Shown here: positions 8,939 through 15,680 of the stretch, in pieces
Position numbering within the stretch: position 1 is the first letter of the stretch
Layout of the letters: the number at the start of each line of letters is the position of its first letter
Source: Flavobacteriales bacterium
GTDB lineage: Bacteria > Bacteroidota > Bacteroidia > Flavobacteriales > BACL11
Assembly (NCBI GenBank): GCA_018664745.1
Contig: JABJNS010000187.1
Location: forward strand, 1-15,680
Direction of reading: 5' to 3'
DNA: 15,680 nucleotides
Position numbers and translations under genes: made by a program
The notes under the pieces: model-generated
The model's input: only the letters and a program-made list of their open reading frames with translations
What the model was told of the DNA's origin: nothing
Databases searched by the model: none

Positions 8939-9481
8939 TTAATTTGTTTCAGCTTTAAAATCAAAAGATCCATGAATCTTAGCAATTTTATATTCTGTAA
9001 AATCAGGATTAGAGCTAAACCCTTCACCATAAACAATTTCTTTGCCAGTTGTTATTTTCACTTTCTTATCTGTAAAAATTTTATCTTGTTGTTCATCCCA
9101 AACTAACTCTTCTGTTTCTAGTTTTTTATCATCACTACTAATAAGCTCTACATTATTTTGGGCTAACATAATTTTAGTTTCCTCATCAATTGATGCATCA
9201 TCTGCCTTAAGGGTAGATTGCATCTGAGAGGAGTCATTATAAAAATACACCTCTATTTTTTCAGAAAAAACAAGGTGTGGCTGCTTATTTTGAAATCGTT
9301 CAATTTTACCAGCAACTATCTTTACTTTTATATTTCCATTTTCGGTATGTAGTAATTCTGCCCCTTTTATTTGCTCAATCGCTTGCTCTTTATCGCTTAC
9401 AAACTCTTGCACTAACTTAGTGTTGTTAGTACATGAAATCAATAGAACCGAGAAATAAAAAAATAAACGCATGGCTTTCAT
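8939..9481 (-). CDS. lptC: LptC-like lipopolysaccharide-transport lipoprotein
   Basis: LptC is the periplasmic component that passes lipopolysaccharide from the LptBFG transporter to the LptA bridge. The 180-residue product has a short hydrophobic leader ending in a lipobox, LISC, with Cys17 as predicted lipid-attachment site. After it comes a beta-strand-rich domain of repeated short strands (GNIKVKIVAGKIERF, LVFSEKIEVYFYND, ADDASIDEETKIMLAQNNVELIS, KKLETEELVWDEQQDKIFTDKKVKITTGKEIVYGEG), the OstA/LptC beta-jellyroll pattern. The motif LETEELVWDEQQDKIFTDKKV is typical. The ATG at 9481 abuts the upstream stop codon; an ATG three codons later is also possible. E. coli LptC has a transmembrane anchor rather than a lipid, so the anchoring differs. 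The family call rests on these motifs and on gene order. Confidence 0.85.
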   Translation of the reverse strand: MKAMRLFFYFSVLLISCTNNTKLVQEFVSDKEQAIEQIKGAELLHTENGNIKVKIVAGKIERFQNKQPHLVFSEKIEVYFYNDSSQMQSTLKADDASIDEETKIMLAQNNVELISSDDKKLETEELVWDEQQDKIFTDKKVKITTGKEIVYGEGFSSNPDFTEYKIAKIHGSFDFKAETN

Positions 9482-10780
9482 TTAGTCACTCGTACGAGCA
9501 GTAGTCGCTTTGTTAATCCAACAACCAACAGTATGTGATTTTCCGGCTTCAACACCATTAAAAAAACAGGTTTCTTTAGTAGGGAAATACTTGGAATAAG
9601 TATTAATACTTTTACTTGCTCTTTCTTTAGTATCCTCATCAGCACGAGCTTTACTGAATGCATCAACCGCTATCCAATATACTGTAGATTTTTCAAAATC
9701 ACTACCACAGTTTTTAGCTCCAGCAATATAGATATTTCCTAAATTCATGTAAGCTTCTCCCCAACCACTCCTAAGTTCCAAAGCACTATATACTGCATTT
9801 CTTGCTGAAGCATAAGAACCTCCATTTCGGTACGCATCTGCCAATCCTAAGTAGTAAATTGCTTTTTGATTCCCATTTTCTTCCATCTCAATTGCTTTTT
9901 TAGCAAACTCAATAGCATCAGATGACTTCCCTTTTGCAATACTCATCTTTGCCATTTTATCAGCTGAAGATGCTGTTGGCTCTAACTCATATAATCTGCT
10001 AGAAGCGTCAAAAAACAATTGATGAGAACTACATTTCTTTTCTTCTAGTACCTTTGTTACTCTATTTAAAAAAGAAATATCCTCAGTTGCTGGGTCAAAC
10101 TTAGATGAGAAAAGCGAAACTAAATCATCACAATTAGCATAAGGAGTAAATAAATTCTCTACTTTTTCAGAATACTTAATAAAGTTTTTAGCTGACTTAG
10201 ATTCACTTACTATATTAAAATCAATAATCTCAGAAACTAGAGCATAAGCACCAATAACATCCGCTTTAGTTTTTGCACCCAATTTTTCAAGATTTACCAT
10301 TGCTTTCATATATCCATAAACCGCTTGAACTGATGACTCATTCCCGTCTAATTCTAAAGACTTAACTAAATATCCTAAACCCTCTTCACTTCTTTTTTTA
10401 TCTACACCTATTAACTCATAACCCTTAAGCCCTAACACATAACCCTCTTTTCCAAAGTATTTAATTCTTTGATCAAAAACCATCATTAATGTATCAATAT
10501 AAGCTGCTTTATTTTCCTTATCAGCCTTCATTCTTTCTTTAATAATTTTTGGTCCATTTTTATAAATATTACCACTTGCTGCTGGGCAATTAACAAAAGT
10601 CCATCTCCATGGTTTTAAAGCATCAGCATAATTCTTTTGTTTATAATACTCACGAAACATAGATAAGTTTTCCTTACATTTTTGCTCATCTTCCCCAAAC
10701 TTACCTTGTGCATTTACACTAACAACTGTTACTATTGCTACTATTAAAACTAATATTTTTTTCGTCATTTTATTAATCAT
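9482..10780 (-). CDS. Secreted tetratricopeptide-repeat protein of unknown function
   Basis: The 432-residue product has a Sec signal peptide (basic MTKK, hydrophobic LVLIVAIVTVVSV, cleavage after NAQ at about residue 25). The mature part is largely alpha-helical, with recognisable TPR units at about residues 270-355 (AIEFAKKAIEMEENGNQKAIYYLGLADAYRNGG followed by YASARNAVYSALELRSGWGEAYMNLGNIYI). The N-terminal half contains YKQKNYADALKPWRWTFVNCP, itself TPR-like, and several cysteines. The end, VGCWINKATTART, resembles what I recall from Bacteroidota homologues in the same gene order. The ATG at 10780 overlaps the upstream gene by 8 nt; the ATG at 10768 gives a more ordinary leader and may be the real start. 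Likely periplasmic, perhaps a scaffold for neighbouring envelope proteins (inference). Confidence 0.83.
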   Translation of the reverse strand: MINKMTKKILVLIVAIVTVVSVNAQGKFGEDEQKCKENLSMFREYYKQKNYADALKPWRWTFVNCPAASGNIYKNGPKIIKERMKADKENKAAYIDTLMMVFDQRIKYFGKEGYVLGLKGYELIGVDKKRSEEGLGYLVKSLELDGNESSVQAVYGYMKAMVNLEKLGAKTKADVIGAYALVSEIIDFNIVSESKSAKNFIKYSEKVENLFTPYANCDDLVSLFSSKFDPATEDISFLNRVTKVLEEKKCSSHQLFFDASSRLYELEPTASSADKMAKMSIAKGKSSDAIEFAKKAIEMEENGNQKAIYYLGLADAYRNGGSYASARNAVYSALELRSGWGEAYMNLGNIYIAGAKNCGSDFEKSTVYWIAVDAFSKARADEDTKERASKSINTYSKYFPTKETCFFNGVEAGKSHTVGCWINKATTARTSD

Positions 10781-12038
10781 ATTTTCTTTTTACAAACCAG
10801 ATTCCGTCATAAGAAACACTTAAACCAAATCTTAAAAACTGTTCTTTTATTAAATTATTATCAGTTGTACCTCTTTGTCCTAAAGTAACTGAAACATCAT
10901 ATTTTGTTCTTGATTTCCTAACAGGAATACCAAAACCTAAGCTCACACTCATTTCTTTTAATTGCGTACCTCTAAGTTGCAAAGGCGTATTACTATAAGC
11001 CGCACCTAAACGGTACTGCATTCTTTTATAATACTTTGTTACAGAATTAAACTCTGGAGTATATTGCAAACCACCTGAAAGACGAGTGCTATTCTCTAAA
11101 TCATCACTCTCCCCTAGCAAACTATAATCAGCCCAATTTTGCATACTATAATCTGCAACTAAAAGCCATTTTTTACCATCACGATAACTTAACCCTGCAC
11201 TTATATATTGTGGTAAATTAATATCTCCCCACTCAACTGAACTAAGTGCAGTATCCTTTACAATTTCATTAGCTCCAGAAATAGTTTCAACAATATTTGT
11301 TCGTTTTGCTCGGATGCTTGAATTATTATTAGCCGTTAAACCAAATGTAACTTCCTTTTCATCAGATAATTGCTTTTTATACATCAACCCCAATTCATAA
11401 TAATATCCTTTAAGGTTTATTCTAGAATTAGAACGAGAATCCAAAGAAGATTCATCATCAACATCTAGCATCTTTCTTCTATTTAATCCTCCAAATAAAT
11501 AAGAAGCATTCATACCCACAGAAAACCCTTTTAAAGGCTCATAAGCTCCTCCAAAATACACTTTACTTATTCCTCCATCTCCTGAATAATAAGCTATTCC
11601 CGTATAGTCTGGATCGTTTTCAGCAACTATAGTAGAATTTAACACATACCCTATATTGCTATACGGCAACATCCCAATACTTGCTCCTAATTTCCTGCTA
11701 ATAGGGAAGGCAACTGTCAAATGACTAAATGCCGAATTATTTGCAACTTGCTTATCAGTAGAATTCTGGATTTTAGTTGTTTTATGCAAACCTCCAGTTG
11801 AGAACAAAAAAGAATTTGCTCTAAAAGAAGTATAACTTGCAGGATTTGATGGATTGACACTATTTGAATTCCCTAATGCAGTAACTCCTCCACCTAAAGC
11901 ATTGTATTCTGGAAATACATTTCCTTGTAAATCTCCCAACCCAAAACGAGAATAAGGTGAACTTGTTCCTAACTGTGCAGAAGCAGTAATTGAAAATACA
12001 ATACAGAAAACTGATACTAAACTTTTTAATTTATTCAT
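10773..12038 (-). CDS. Putative outer-membrane beta-barrel protein, uncharacterised
   Basis: The 421-residue product begins with a signal peptide (MNKLKSLVSVFCIVFSITASA, cleavage before QLG at about residue 22). It continues with SSPYSRFGLGDLQG and NALGGGVTALGNSNSVNPSNPASYTS, a glycine- and asparagine-rich start like that of FadL/OmpP1-type barrels of Bacteroidota. The remainder shows alternating hydrophobic and polar residues of beta strands, for example GASIGMLPYSNIGYVLN, GFSVGMNASYLFGGLNRR, YYYELGLMYKKQL and RFGLSVSYDGIWFVKRKYD at the C-terminus. A transport substrate cannot be read from the sequence. The start overlaps coaX by 8 nt, and the end overlaps the TPR gene by 8 nt. The barrel is inferred from strand pattern and leader, so the exact family is uncertain. 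Confidence 0.8.
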   Translation of the reverse strand: MNKLKSLVSVFCIVFSITASAQLGTSSPYSRFGLGDLQGNVFPEYNALGGGVTALGNSNSVNPSNPASYTSFRANSFLFSTGGLHKTTKIQNSTDKQVANNSAFSHLTVAFPISRKLGASIGMLPYSNIGYVLNSTIVAENDPDYTGIAYYSGDGGISKVYFGGAYEPLKGFSVGMNASYLFGGLNRRKMLDVDDESSLDSRSNSRINLKGYYYELGLMYKKQLSDEKEVTFGLTANNNSSIRAKRTNIVETISGANEIVKDTALSSVEWGDINLPQYISAGLSYRDGKKWLLVADYSMQNWADYSLLGESDDLENSTRLSGGLQYTPEFNSVTKYYKRMQYRLGAAYSNTPLQLRGTQLKEMSVSLGFGIPVRKSRTKYDVSVTLGQRGTTDNNLIKEQFLRFGLSVSYDGIWFVKRKYD

Positions 12039-12747
12039 TATAATCTAAAATTTCATTTAATCCTTCCATTACTAAAAATGGATTTGCAAATATGCTATTT
12101 TTTAATTCCTTTTCAAAGAAAAAACAATCCCCACCTGTAACGGCAATTATAGTCTGTTTATTTTCCTTTTTATAAACATTAATTATTTCACTTACTTCTG
12201 CTAATATTCCTTGCTGAACACCACTTATAATTGAGGAATTAGTATCCTTACCCATAATCATACTTTTTTCTGAAAATTCACATAAAGGCAATTTTCCCGT
12301 AAACTTATGAAGTGATTTGTATCGCATTGCTATCCCTGGAGAAATTCTTCCTCCTTTATATACTTTCTCCTTACTGATAAAATCAATTGTTAAACAAGTT
12401 CCAGCATCAAGCACCAACACATCTTGCTTTGGAAATAATTTTGAAGCTCCCGCAACAGCCGCAATTCTATCTTTCCCCAAAGTATTTGGCGTTTTATAAT
12501 CAATAGTTATTGGTAAAGGCGTTTTTTCGTCTAAAAAAAGAGCATTAAAATGTTTAATGGTTTTTTCAACCTCCTCATTTAATGATTTAACTGATGAAAT
12601 TATAGTACTTGTAATAGTATACTTAGCCACAAAATCTATCACATTTAATAGAGTGCACTTATCAAAAGAAGCTGAGCTAATTAGCTGTTTCCCTTCAAAC
12701 AAAGCAGTTTTTACTGCAGTATTTCCTATATCAATTATTAGTTTCAC
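12031..12747 (-). CDS. coaX: Type III pantothenate kinase
   Basis: CoaX phosphorylates pantothenate using ATP, the first step of coenzyme A synthesis, in the cytoplasm. The 238-residue product shows the ASKHA-fold signatures of the family: DIGNT (residues 6-10, phosphate-1), GKDRIAAVAGA (91-101), LDAGTCLTIDFI (113-124, phosphate-2), GGRISPGIAMR (132-142) and TGGD (204-207). The length is within the usual range. It is the first gene of the minus-strand set. On the minus strand a TATTTTTG element at 12765-12772 lies about 18 nt before the ATG at 12747. Its 3' end overlaps the outer-membrane protein gene by 8 nt, tying a coenzyme A enzyme to a row of envelope genes. Confidence 0.94.
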   Translation of the reverse strand: MKLIIDIGNTAVKTALFEGKQLISSASFDKCTLLNVIDFVAKYTITSTIISSVKSLNEEVEKTIKHFNALFLDEKTPLPITIDYKTPNTLGKDRIAAVAGASKLFPKQDVLVLDAGTCLTIDFISKEKVYKGGRISPGIAMRYKSLHKFTGKLPLCEFSEKSMIMGKDTNSSIISGVQQGILAEVSEIINVYKKENKQTIIAVTGGDCFFFEKELKNSIFANPFLVMEGLNEILDYNE

Positions 12748-12764
12748 CGAATGTAAAGTTTTGC

Positions 12765-12772
12765 CAAAAATA
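12765..12772 (-). promoter_or_regulatory. coaX: Candidate -7 promoter element for the coaX operon
   Basis: TATTTTTG on the minus strand fits the Bacteroidota -7 consensus TAnnTTTG and stands about 18 nt upstream of the coaX ATG, predicting a leader of about 10 nt. I find no TTG at the usual 17-23 nt further upstream, and the region is AT-rich, so chance occurrence is possible. Confidence 0.4.
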
Positions 12773-12832
12773 TAAAATTACAATCCCTTATGATGATTTG
12801 TCCAAATTATTTCTCTAACTAAAAAAAACAAT

Positions 12833-12840
12833 TAAATTTG
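12833..12840 (+). promoter_or_regulatory. Candidate -7 promoter element for tRNA-Phe
   Basis: TAAATTTG is an exact match to TAnnTTTG and lies 15 nt before the first base of the tRNA, so transcription would begin a few bases ahead of the mature 5' end. No well-spaced -33 TTG is visible. Confidence 0.55.
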
Positions 12841-12855
12841 CAGCCCTAAATAGTT

Positions 12856-12928
12856 GGTGCTATAGCTCAGTTGGTAGAGCAATGGACTGAAAATCCATGT
12901 GTCCCCAGTTCGAATCTGGGTAGCACCA
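12856..12928 (+). tRNA. tRNA-Phe (anticodon GAA)
   Basis: A complete 73-nt cloverleaf. The acceptor arms GGTGCTA and TAGCACC pair perfectly, followed by discriminator A at 12928. The D-arm GCTCAGTTGGTAGAGC is canonical. The anticodon stem ATGGA/TCCAT encloses loop CTGAAAA with anticodon GAA. The T-arm has stem CCCAG/CTGGG and loop TTCGAAT. The 3' CCA is not encoded (A is followed by CT), so it must be added after transcription. It resembles E. coli tRNA-Phe closely in the anticodon and D regions. Confidence 0.97.
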
Positions 12929-12929
12929 C

Positions 12930-12971
12930 TTAAATAAAAATCCCACTCAATTGAGTGGGATTTTTATTTAA
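12930..12971. terminator. Perfect 42-bp palindromic terminator after tRNA-Phe
   Basis: Two perfectly complementary 21-base arms meet at ACTCAATTGAGT, giving a stem with a GC-rich core (TCCCACTC/GAGTGGGA) flanked by A5 and T5 tracts. It starts 2 nt after the tRNA discriminator base. The symmetry allows it to work in both directions, but only the tRNA transcript clearly needs it. Confidence 0.9.
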
Positions 12972-13131
12972 TATGTTTTCAATTTTACAATAAATTGAAC
13001 AATCTCCTTTCTTTTCTGAAAAATATCAACATAAATCTATTTTCAAAAGGAGTATATACAATATCAAACAAAAATACATGTTTTAAAAAGAAAGTAATAA
13101 TCAATTAACCACTTTTCAATGCAAGAGAAAG

Positions 13132-13157
13132 CCTACTCAATTGAGCAGGATTTTTTG
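13132..13157 (+). terminator. Second terminator-like hairpin, diverged copy of the tRNA terminator
   Basis: CCTACTCAA and TTGAGCAGG pair with one A-C mismatch, followed by ATTTTTTG. The core ACTCAATTGAG is identical to that of the terminator about 190 bp upstream, and ACAATAAATT follows both copies (12987-12996 and 13166-13175). No gene ends just before it, so it is either a decayed duplicate or a terminator for an unseen small transcript. Confidence 0.5.
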
Positions 13158-13256
13158 TTTACTATACAATAAATTAGAAAATTATTTCAAAAATGAATAC
13201 ATAAGAGTCTAAAATACTTCTCAAGCAATAAATCTTTATCTTGAAAAAAAAAGTAT

Positions 13257-13264
13257 TATATTTG
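13257..13264 (+). promoter_or_regulatory. Candidate -7 promoter element for the T9SS cargo gene
   Basis: TATATTTG matches TAnnTTTG exactly, 25 nt before the ATG at 13290, giving a leader of about 19 nt that is A-rich, as expected for Bacteroidota start regions. A TTG at 13241-13243 is only 13 nt upstream, shorter than the usual 17-23 nt spacing. Confidence 0.55.
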
Positions 13265-13289
13265 CGCAAATTAATTAAAATAAATAATC

Positions 13290-14513
13290 ATGAAAAAACA
13301 TCTACTTTTAAGTCTTCTAGTTATTGTATTTACAAGCAGTTCATTTGCTCAAAACATAATAGAGACAAACCAACAACATGACAGAAAAGTCATTGAAAAC
13401 TATAATCCTAATAACAATAATAGTAAAGCTGGAGGAGGCTGGTTTAATTACGGAAGGGAATTACAAGATGGAGCATCACTTGATGCAACTGGATACATAG
13501 GAATTCTACATACTGATTCCTCAATGGTTGACGGGTATATAGATAGTAATGGGGACACAATCCATTATGATGTTTACCAGCACTCAAGAGGGCAAATTCT
13601 TGCTCCAACATCTTTTAATTTTATTAATACTGGAGAAGCTGATTTTTTCAATACAGGGGAGGGCTTTATTCTAGATACTATTCAGTTCCCATACCAGTAT
13701 ATTAGAACACAAGACCAAAATCCTGATAAATTAATTGTTCAAATTTATTCATCTAACTCTGGAATTAAACAAGGATCATTTGTTGGAGGTACTAATTTTT
13801 TCCATACTGAATATGACTACATGAATAATAAAGGTTTAAATGCTTACCAAACTATTGAATATGATTTAACTGTTAGCGATTCTACTGGCCCTGGAAATAC
13901 AAAATACCAAACATTTACTATAAACCCTCCTTTAGCAATGCCAAATGGTGGATTAGTTGCTGCAACTTATACTTTTGTTCCTGGAAATACCTTTAACCCT
14001 GGAGATACTTTAGCAAGTCATGAAGCGACCTGGGTAGCAAACCCAAGGAATTCTTTTATAGGATATTATGTTAGTGATGCTGCTGCTACACAAGACCCTG
14101 ATCATAGTAATTACGCATTACATGTCTCTTCTGAAACTCAGTACAATGTAACTGGAAACAGCTGGAATGGATCATACATCCCTGGAATGGCTTACACAGC
14201 AACACAGCACCAAAATATTTGGTTTCATTTGACTTCTACAGGAAGTGTTAATAATACAAGTAATATCAGCTCTACTAACTTCAAACTATACCCTAACCCA
14301 GTCAACAATAATGTAAATATTGAATTTAATAACACTAATGTACAAGGCATTACAATTACAGATGTAACAGGAAGAACTATTTACACTGAAAAAGTAGCTT
14401 CCAACACAAATGCTACTACAGTAAATACAAGTAATTACCCTTCAGGAATTTACTTCTGTGAAATTAAAGGAGCAACAACTGTTGAAACGATTAAGTTTAC
14501 AAAAACTAAGTAG
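13290..14513 (+). CDS. T9SS type A sorting domain protein, function unknown
   Basis: Predicted cell-surface or extracellular protein exported first by Sec and then by the type IX secretion system. The 407-residue product has a signal peptide (MKKHLLLSLLVIVFTSSSFA, cleavage before QN at residue 21), an unrecognised beta-rich central part rich in Asn, Thr, Gly and Tyr (about 22-320), a short Asn/Ser/Thr linker (319-330), and a type A C-terminal sorting domain (331-407) with FKLYPNPVNNNVNIEF, ITDVTGRTIY, YPSGIYFCEI and a basic end KFTKTK. No catalytic motif or named adhesin or enzyme domain is visible in the central part. It is a single-gene unit: its own -7 element upstream and a strong terminator downstream. 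The sorting domain is a firm call; the cargo function is unknown. Confidence 0.88.
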   Translation: MKKHLLLSLLVIVFTSSSFAQNIIETNQQHDRKVIENYNPNNNNSKAGGGWFNYGRELQDGASLDATGYIGILHTDSSMVDGYIDSNGDTIHYDVYQHSRGQILAPTSFNFINTGEADFFNTGEGFILDTIQFPYQYIRTQDQNPDKLIVQIYSSNSGIKQGSFVGGTNFFHTEYDYMNNKGLNAYQTIEYDLTVSDSTGPGNTKYQTFTINPPLAMPNGGLVAATYTFVPGNTFNPGDTLASHEATWVANPRNSFIGYYVSDAAATQDPDHSNYALHVSSETQYNVTGNSWNGSYIPGMAYTATQHQNIWFHLTSTGSVNNTSNISSTNFKLYPNPVNNNVNIEFNNTNVQGITITDVTGRTIYTEKVASNTNATTVNTSNYPSGIYFCEIKGATTVETIKFTKTK

Positions 14514-14538
14514 TATCTAGTTTTCTAAATATCAAAAT

Positions 14539-14570
14539 AAAAAAGAGGCGGTAGTTACCGCCTCTTTTTT
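14539..14570 (+). terminator. Intrinsic terminator of the T9SS cargo gene
   Basis: The perfect stem GAGGCGGT/ACCGCCTC with loop AGTT is flanked by A-rich and T-rich arms (six T, then TATTT). It lies about 30 nt after the stop codon and has the strongest GC core of any hairpin in the window. The A-run on the other side would let it act on the minus strand too. Confidence 0.92.
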
Positions 14571-14591
14571 TATTTACACTTATTTCAATAC

Positions 14592-14628
14592 AAAAAAATA
14601 GCTAAAGAATCTCTCTAGCTATTTTTTT
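14592..14628 (-). terminator. Intrinsic terminator of gcvP
   Basis: The arms AAAAAAATAGCTA and TAGCTATTTTTTT form a 13-bp stem. On the minus strand the inner bases extend it with a G-U wobble and an AGA/TCT segment, and T7 follows the stem core. It lies just beyond the gcvP stop codon, facing the terminator of the cargo gene. Confidence 0.82.
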
Positions 14629-14643
14629 AATTATTTTACACTT

Positions 14644-15680
14644 CTACTCAACATAATCAGAAATTGGAGCACAAGAACAGATTAAGTTTCTATCTCCAAA
14701 AGCATCATTTACTCGCCTTACTGAAGGCCAGAATTTTTTATCCTTTACCCATTTCAATGGATATACTGCTTTTTGTCTTGAATAACTAAAATTCCAATCA
14801 TCATTTACAGCCATATCCATAGTATGAGGTGCATTTTTTAACACACTATTCTCTGCTAAAATTTTACCTGAAATCACTTCATTAATTTCAGATTTTATAC
14901 TTATCATAGCTTCACAGAATCTATCTAGCTCTTCTTTACTCTCACTTTCAGTAGGCTCAATCATTAAAGTTCCTGCAACAGGGAAAGATACAGTTGGCGC
15001 ATGAAAACCATAATCCATCAATCGTTTTGCAACATCAACCACTTCAATTCCATCTTTCTTAAACATTCTGAAATCAACAATCATTTCATGAGCAACCCTA
15101 TTACTATCTCCTGTATAAAGTATATCAAAATTACTTGCTAATTTTTCTTTAATATAATTCGCATTTAAAATTGCAATCTCTGTTGATTGCTTAAGACCAG
15201 CAGTTCCAAGCATTTTAATATAAGCATAAGATATAGAAAGCACCAATGCACTACCCCAAGGAGCAGAAGAAATTGACATACCACTTTCACCTCCCATTTT
15301 TACTAAAGGACTATTTGGCAAGAAAGGTTTTAAATGTTCCACCACTCCAATCGGACCCATTCCAGGACCACCACCACCATGAGGTATAGCAAATGTTTTA
15401 TGTAAATTTAAATGACAAACATCAGCACCAATAAGTGCAGGGTTTGTAATTCCTACTTGTGCATTCATATTTGCACCATCCATATATACTTGCCCACCAT
15501 TATCATGAATAATTTGAGTAATCTCCATAATTGCCTCTTCATACACTCCATGTGTAGATGGATAAGTTACCATTAAAGCAGAAAGATTTTCTTTATGCTC
15601 CAAAGCTTTTTCTCTTAAAGCAGCCACATCAATATTTCCATTTTCATCACAAGGAGTTATAACTACTTTCATACCAGCCA
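14644..15680 (-). CDS. gcvP: Glycine dehydrogenase (decarboxylating), P-protein, C-terminal part
   Basis: P-protein of the glycine cleavage system: a PLP enzyme that decarboxylates glycine and passes the aminomethyl group to the lipoyl H-protein. About 345 C-terminal residues are present and the frame stays open to the right edge (AGMKVVITPCDENGNID), so the start lies outside; an ATG at 15672 is internal. Diagnostic segments are MVTYPSTHGVYEE, GGQVYMDGANMNAQVG, HLNLHKTFAIPHGGGGPGMGPIG with the PLP-binding lysine at 15397-15399, YGFHAPTVSFPVAGTLMIEPTESESKEELDRF, and the terminal NLICSCAPISDYVE. The similarity to the end of E. coli GcvP is nearly colinear, with no disruption. Other gcv genes are not in the window. 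Confidence 0.96.
   Translation of the reverse strand, partial: AGMKVVITPCDENGNIDVAALREKALEHKENLSALMVTYPSTHGVYEEAIMEITQIIHDNGGQVYMDGANMNAQVGITNPALIGADVCHLNLHKTFAIPHGGGGPGMGPIGVVEHLKPFLPNSPLVKMGGESGMSISSAPWGSALVLSISYAYIKMLGTAGLKQSTEIAILNANYIKEKLASNFDILYTGDSNRVAHEMIVDFRMFKKDGIEVVDVAKRLMDYGFHAPTVSFPVAGTLMIEPTESESKEELDRFCEAMISIKSEINEVISGKILAENSVLKNAPHTMDMAVNDDWNFSYSRQKAVYPLKWVKDKKFWPSVRRVNDAFGDRNLICSCAPISDYVE

Larger units (their letters stand above)
12929..13289. other. 361-nt intergenic stretch without a gene
   Basis: Apart from the palindromic terminator, this AT-rich stretch holds a weak hairpin (TTCAATTT at 12978-12985 with AAATTGAA at 12992-12999), a second CTCAATTGAG hairpin near 13132-13149, and the promoter region of the following gene. 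Only very short reading frames start in it, and no second tRNA or pseudo-tRNA is recognisable. Confidence 0.7.

Noticed and set aside
12978..12999. Hairpin TTCAATTT/AAATTGAA as a further terminator
   Set aside because: Its stem is only 8 bp with a single G-C pair and has no T-run after it; it is likely chance in AT-rich DNA.
12856..13175. Integrated element using the tRNA-Phe 3' end as attachment site
   Set aside because: No direct repeat of the tRNA 3' end is found later in the window and there is no integrase; only the terminator core is repeated.

Overview
The window looks like chromosomal DNA from an AT-rich Bacteroidota, most likely Flavobacteriales. The reasons are: a protein with a type IX secretion (T9SS) type A C-terminal sorting domain; TAnnTTTG-type -7 promoter elements; A-rich start regions without clear Shine-Dalgarno sequences; and gene orders I recall from this phylum. 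It is mostly conserved core genome. I see no phage, insertion sequence, CRISPR array or defence locus, and I do not claim a new system.

Positions 11-5440 (+ strand) hold the rod-shape (elongasome) operon mreB-mreC-mreD-mrdA-rodA, with genes abutting or overlapping: the MreB actin-like filament, its membrane partners MreC and MreD, the PBP2 transpeptidase and the RodA glycan polymerase. The outstanding oddity is an in-frame TGA at codon 57 of mreB (179-181), at a site where homologues carry glycine. The rest of the gene is intact and well conserved. TGA is the stop of mrdA in the same operon, so a changed genetic code is unlikely. This is either a sequence error, a recent nonsense mutation, or readthrough.

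Positions 5493-12747 (- strand) hold a convergent, tightly packed set, read from right to left: coaX (type III pantothenate kinase), an uncharacterised outer-membrane barrel candidate, a secreted TPR protein, an LptC-like lipoprotein, a CorC/HlyC-type DUF21-CBS membrane protein, and a large membrane-anchored PpiD/SurA-like prolyl isomerase. Apart from coaX all act in or on the cell envelope. A hairpin at 5442-5469 separates this set from the rod operon and is best formed in the minus-strand transcript.

Positions 12748-13289 hold a divergent promoter region, a tRNA-Phe(GAA) gene, a 42-bp perfect palindromic terminator, and a 361-nt stretch without genes that contains a diverged second copy of the terminator hairpin. 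Positions 13290-14513 (+) encode a T9SS cargo protein of unknown function. Two facing terminators then separate it from the 3' end of gcvP (glycine decarboxylase, - strand), which runs off the right edge.
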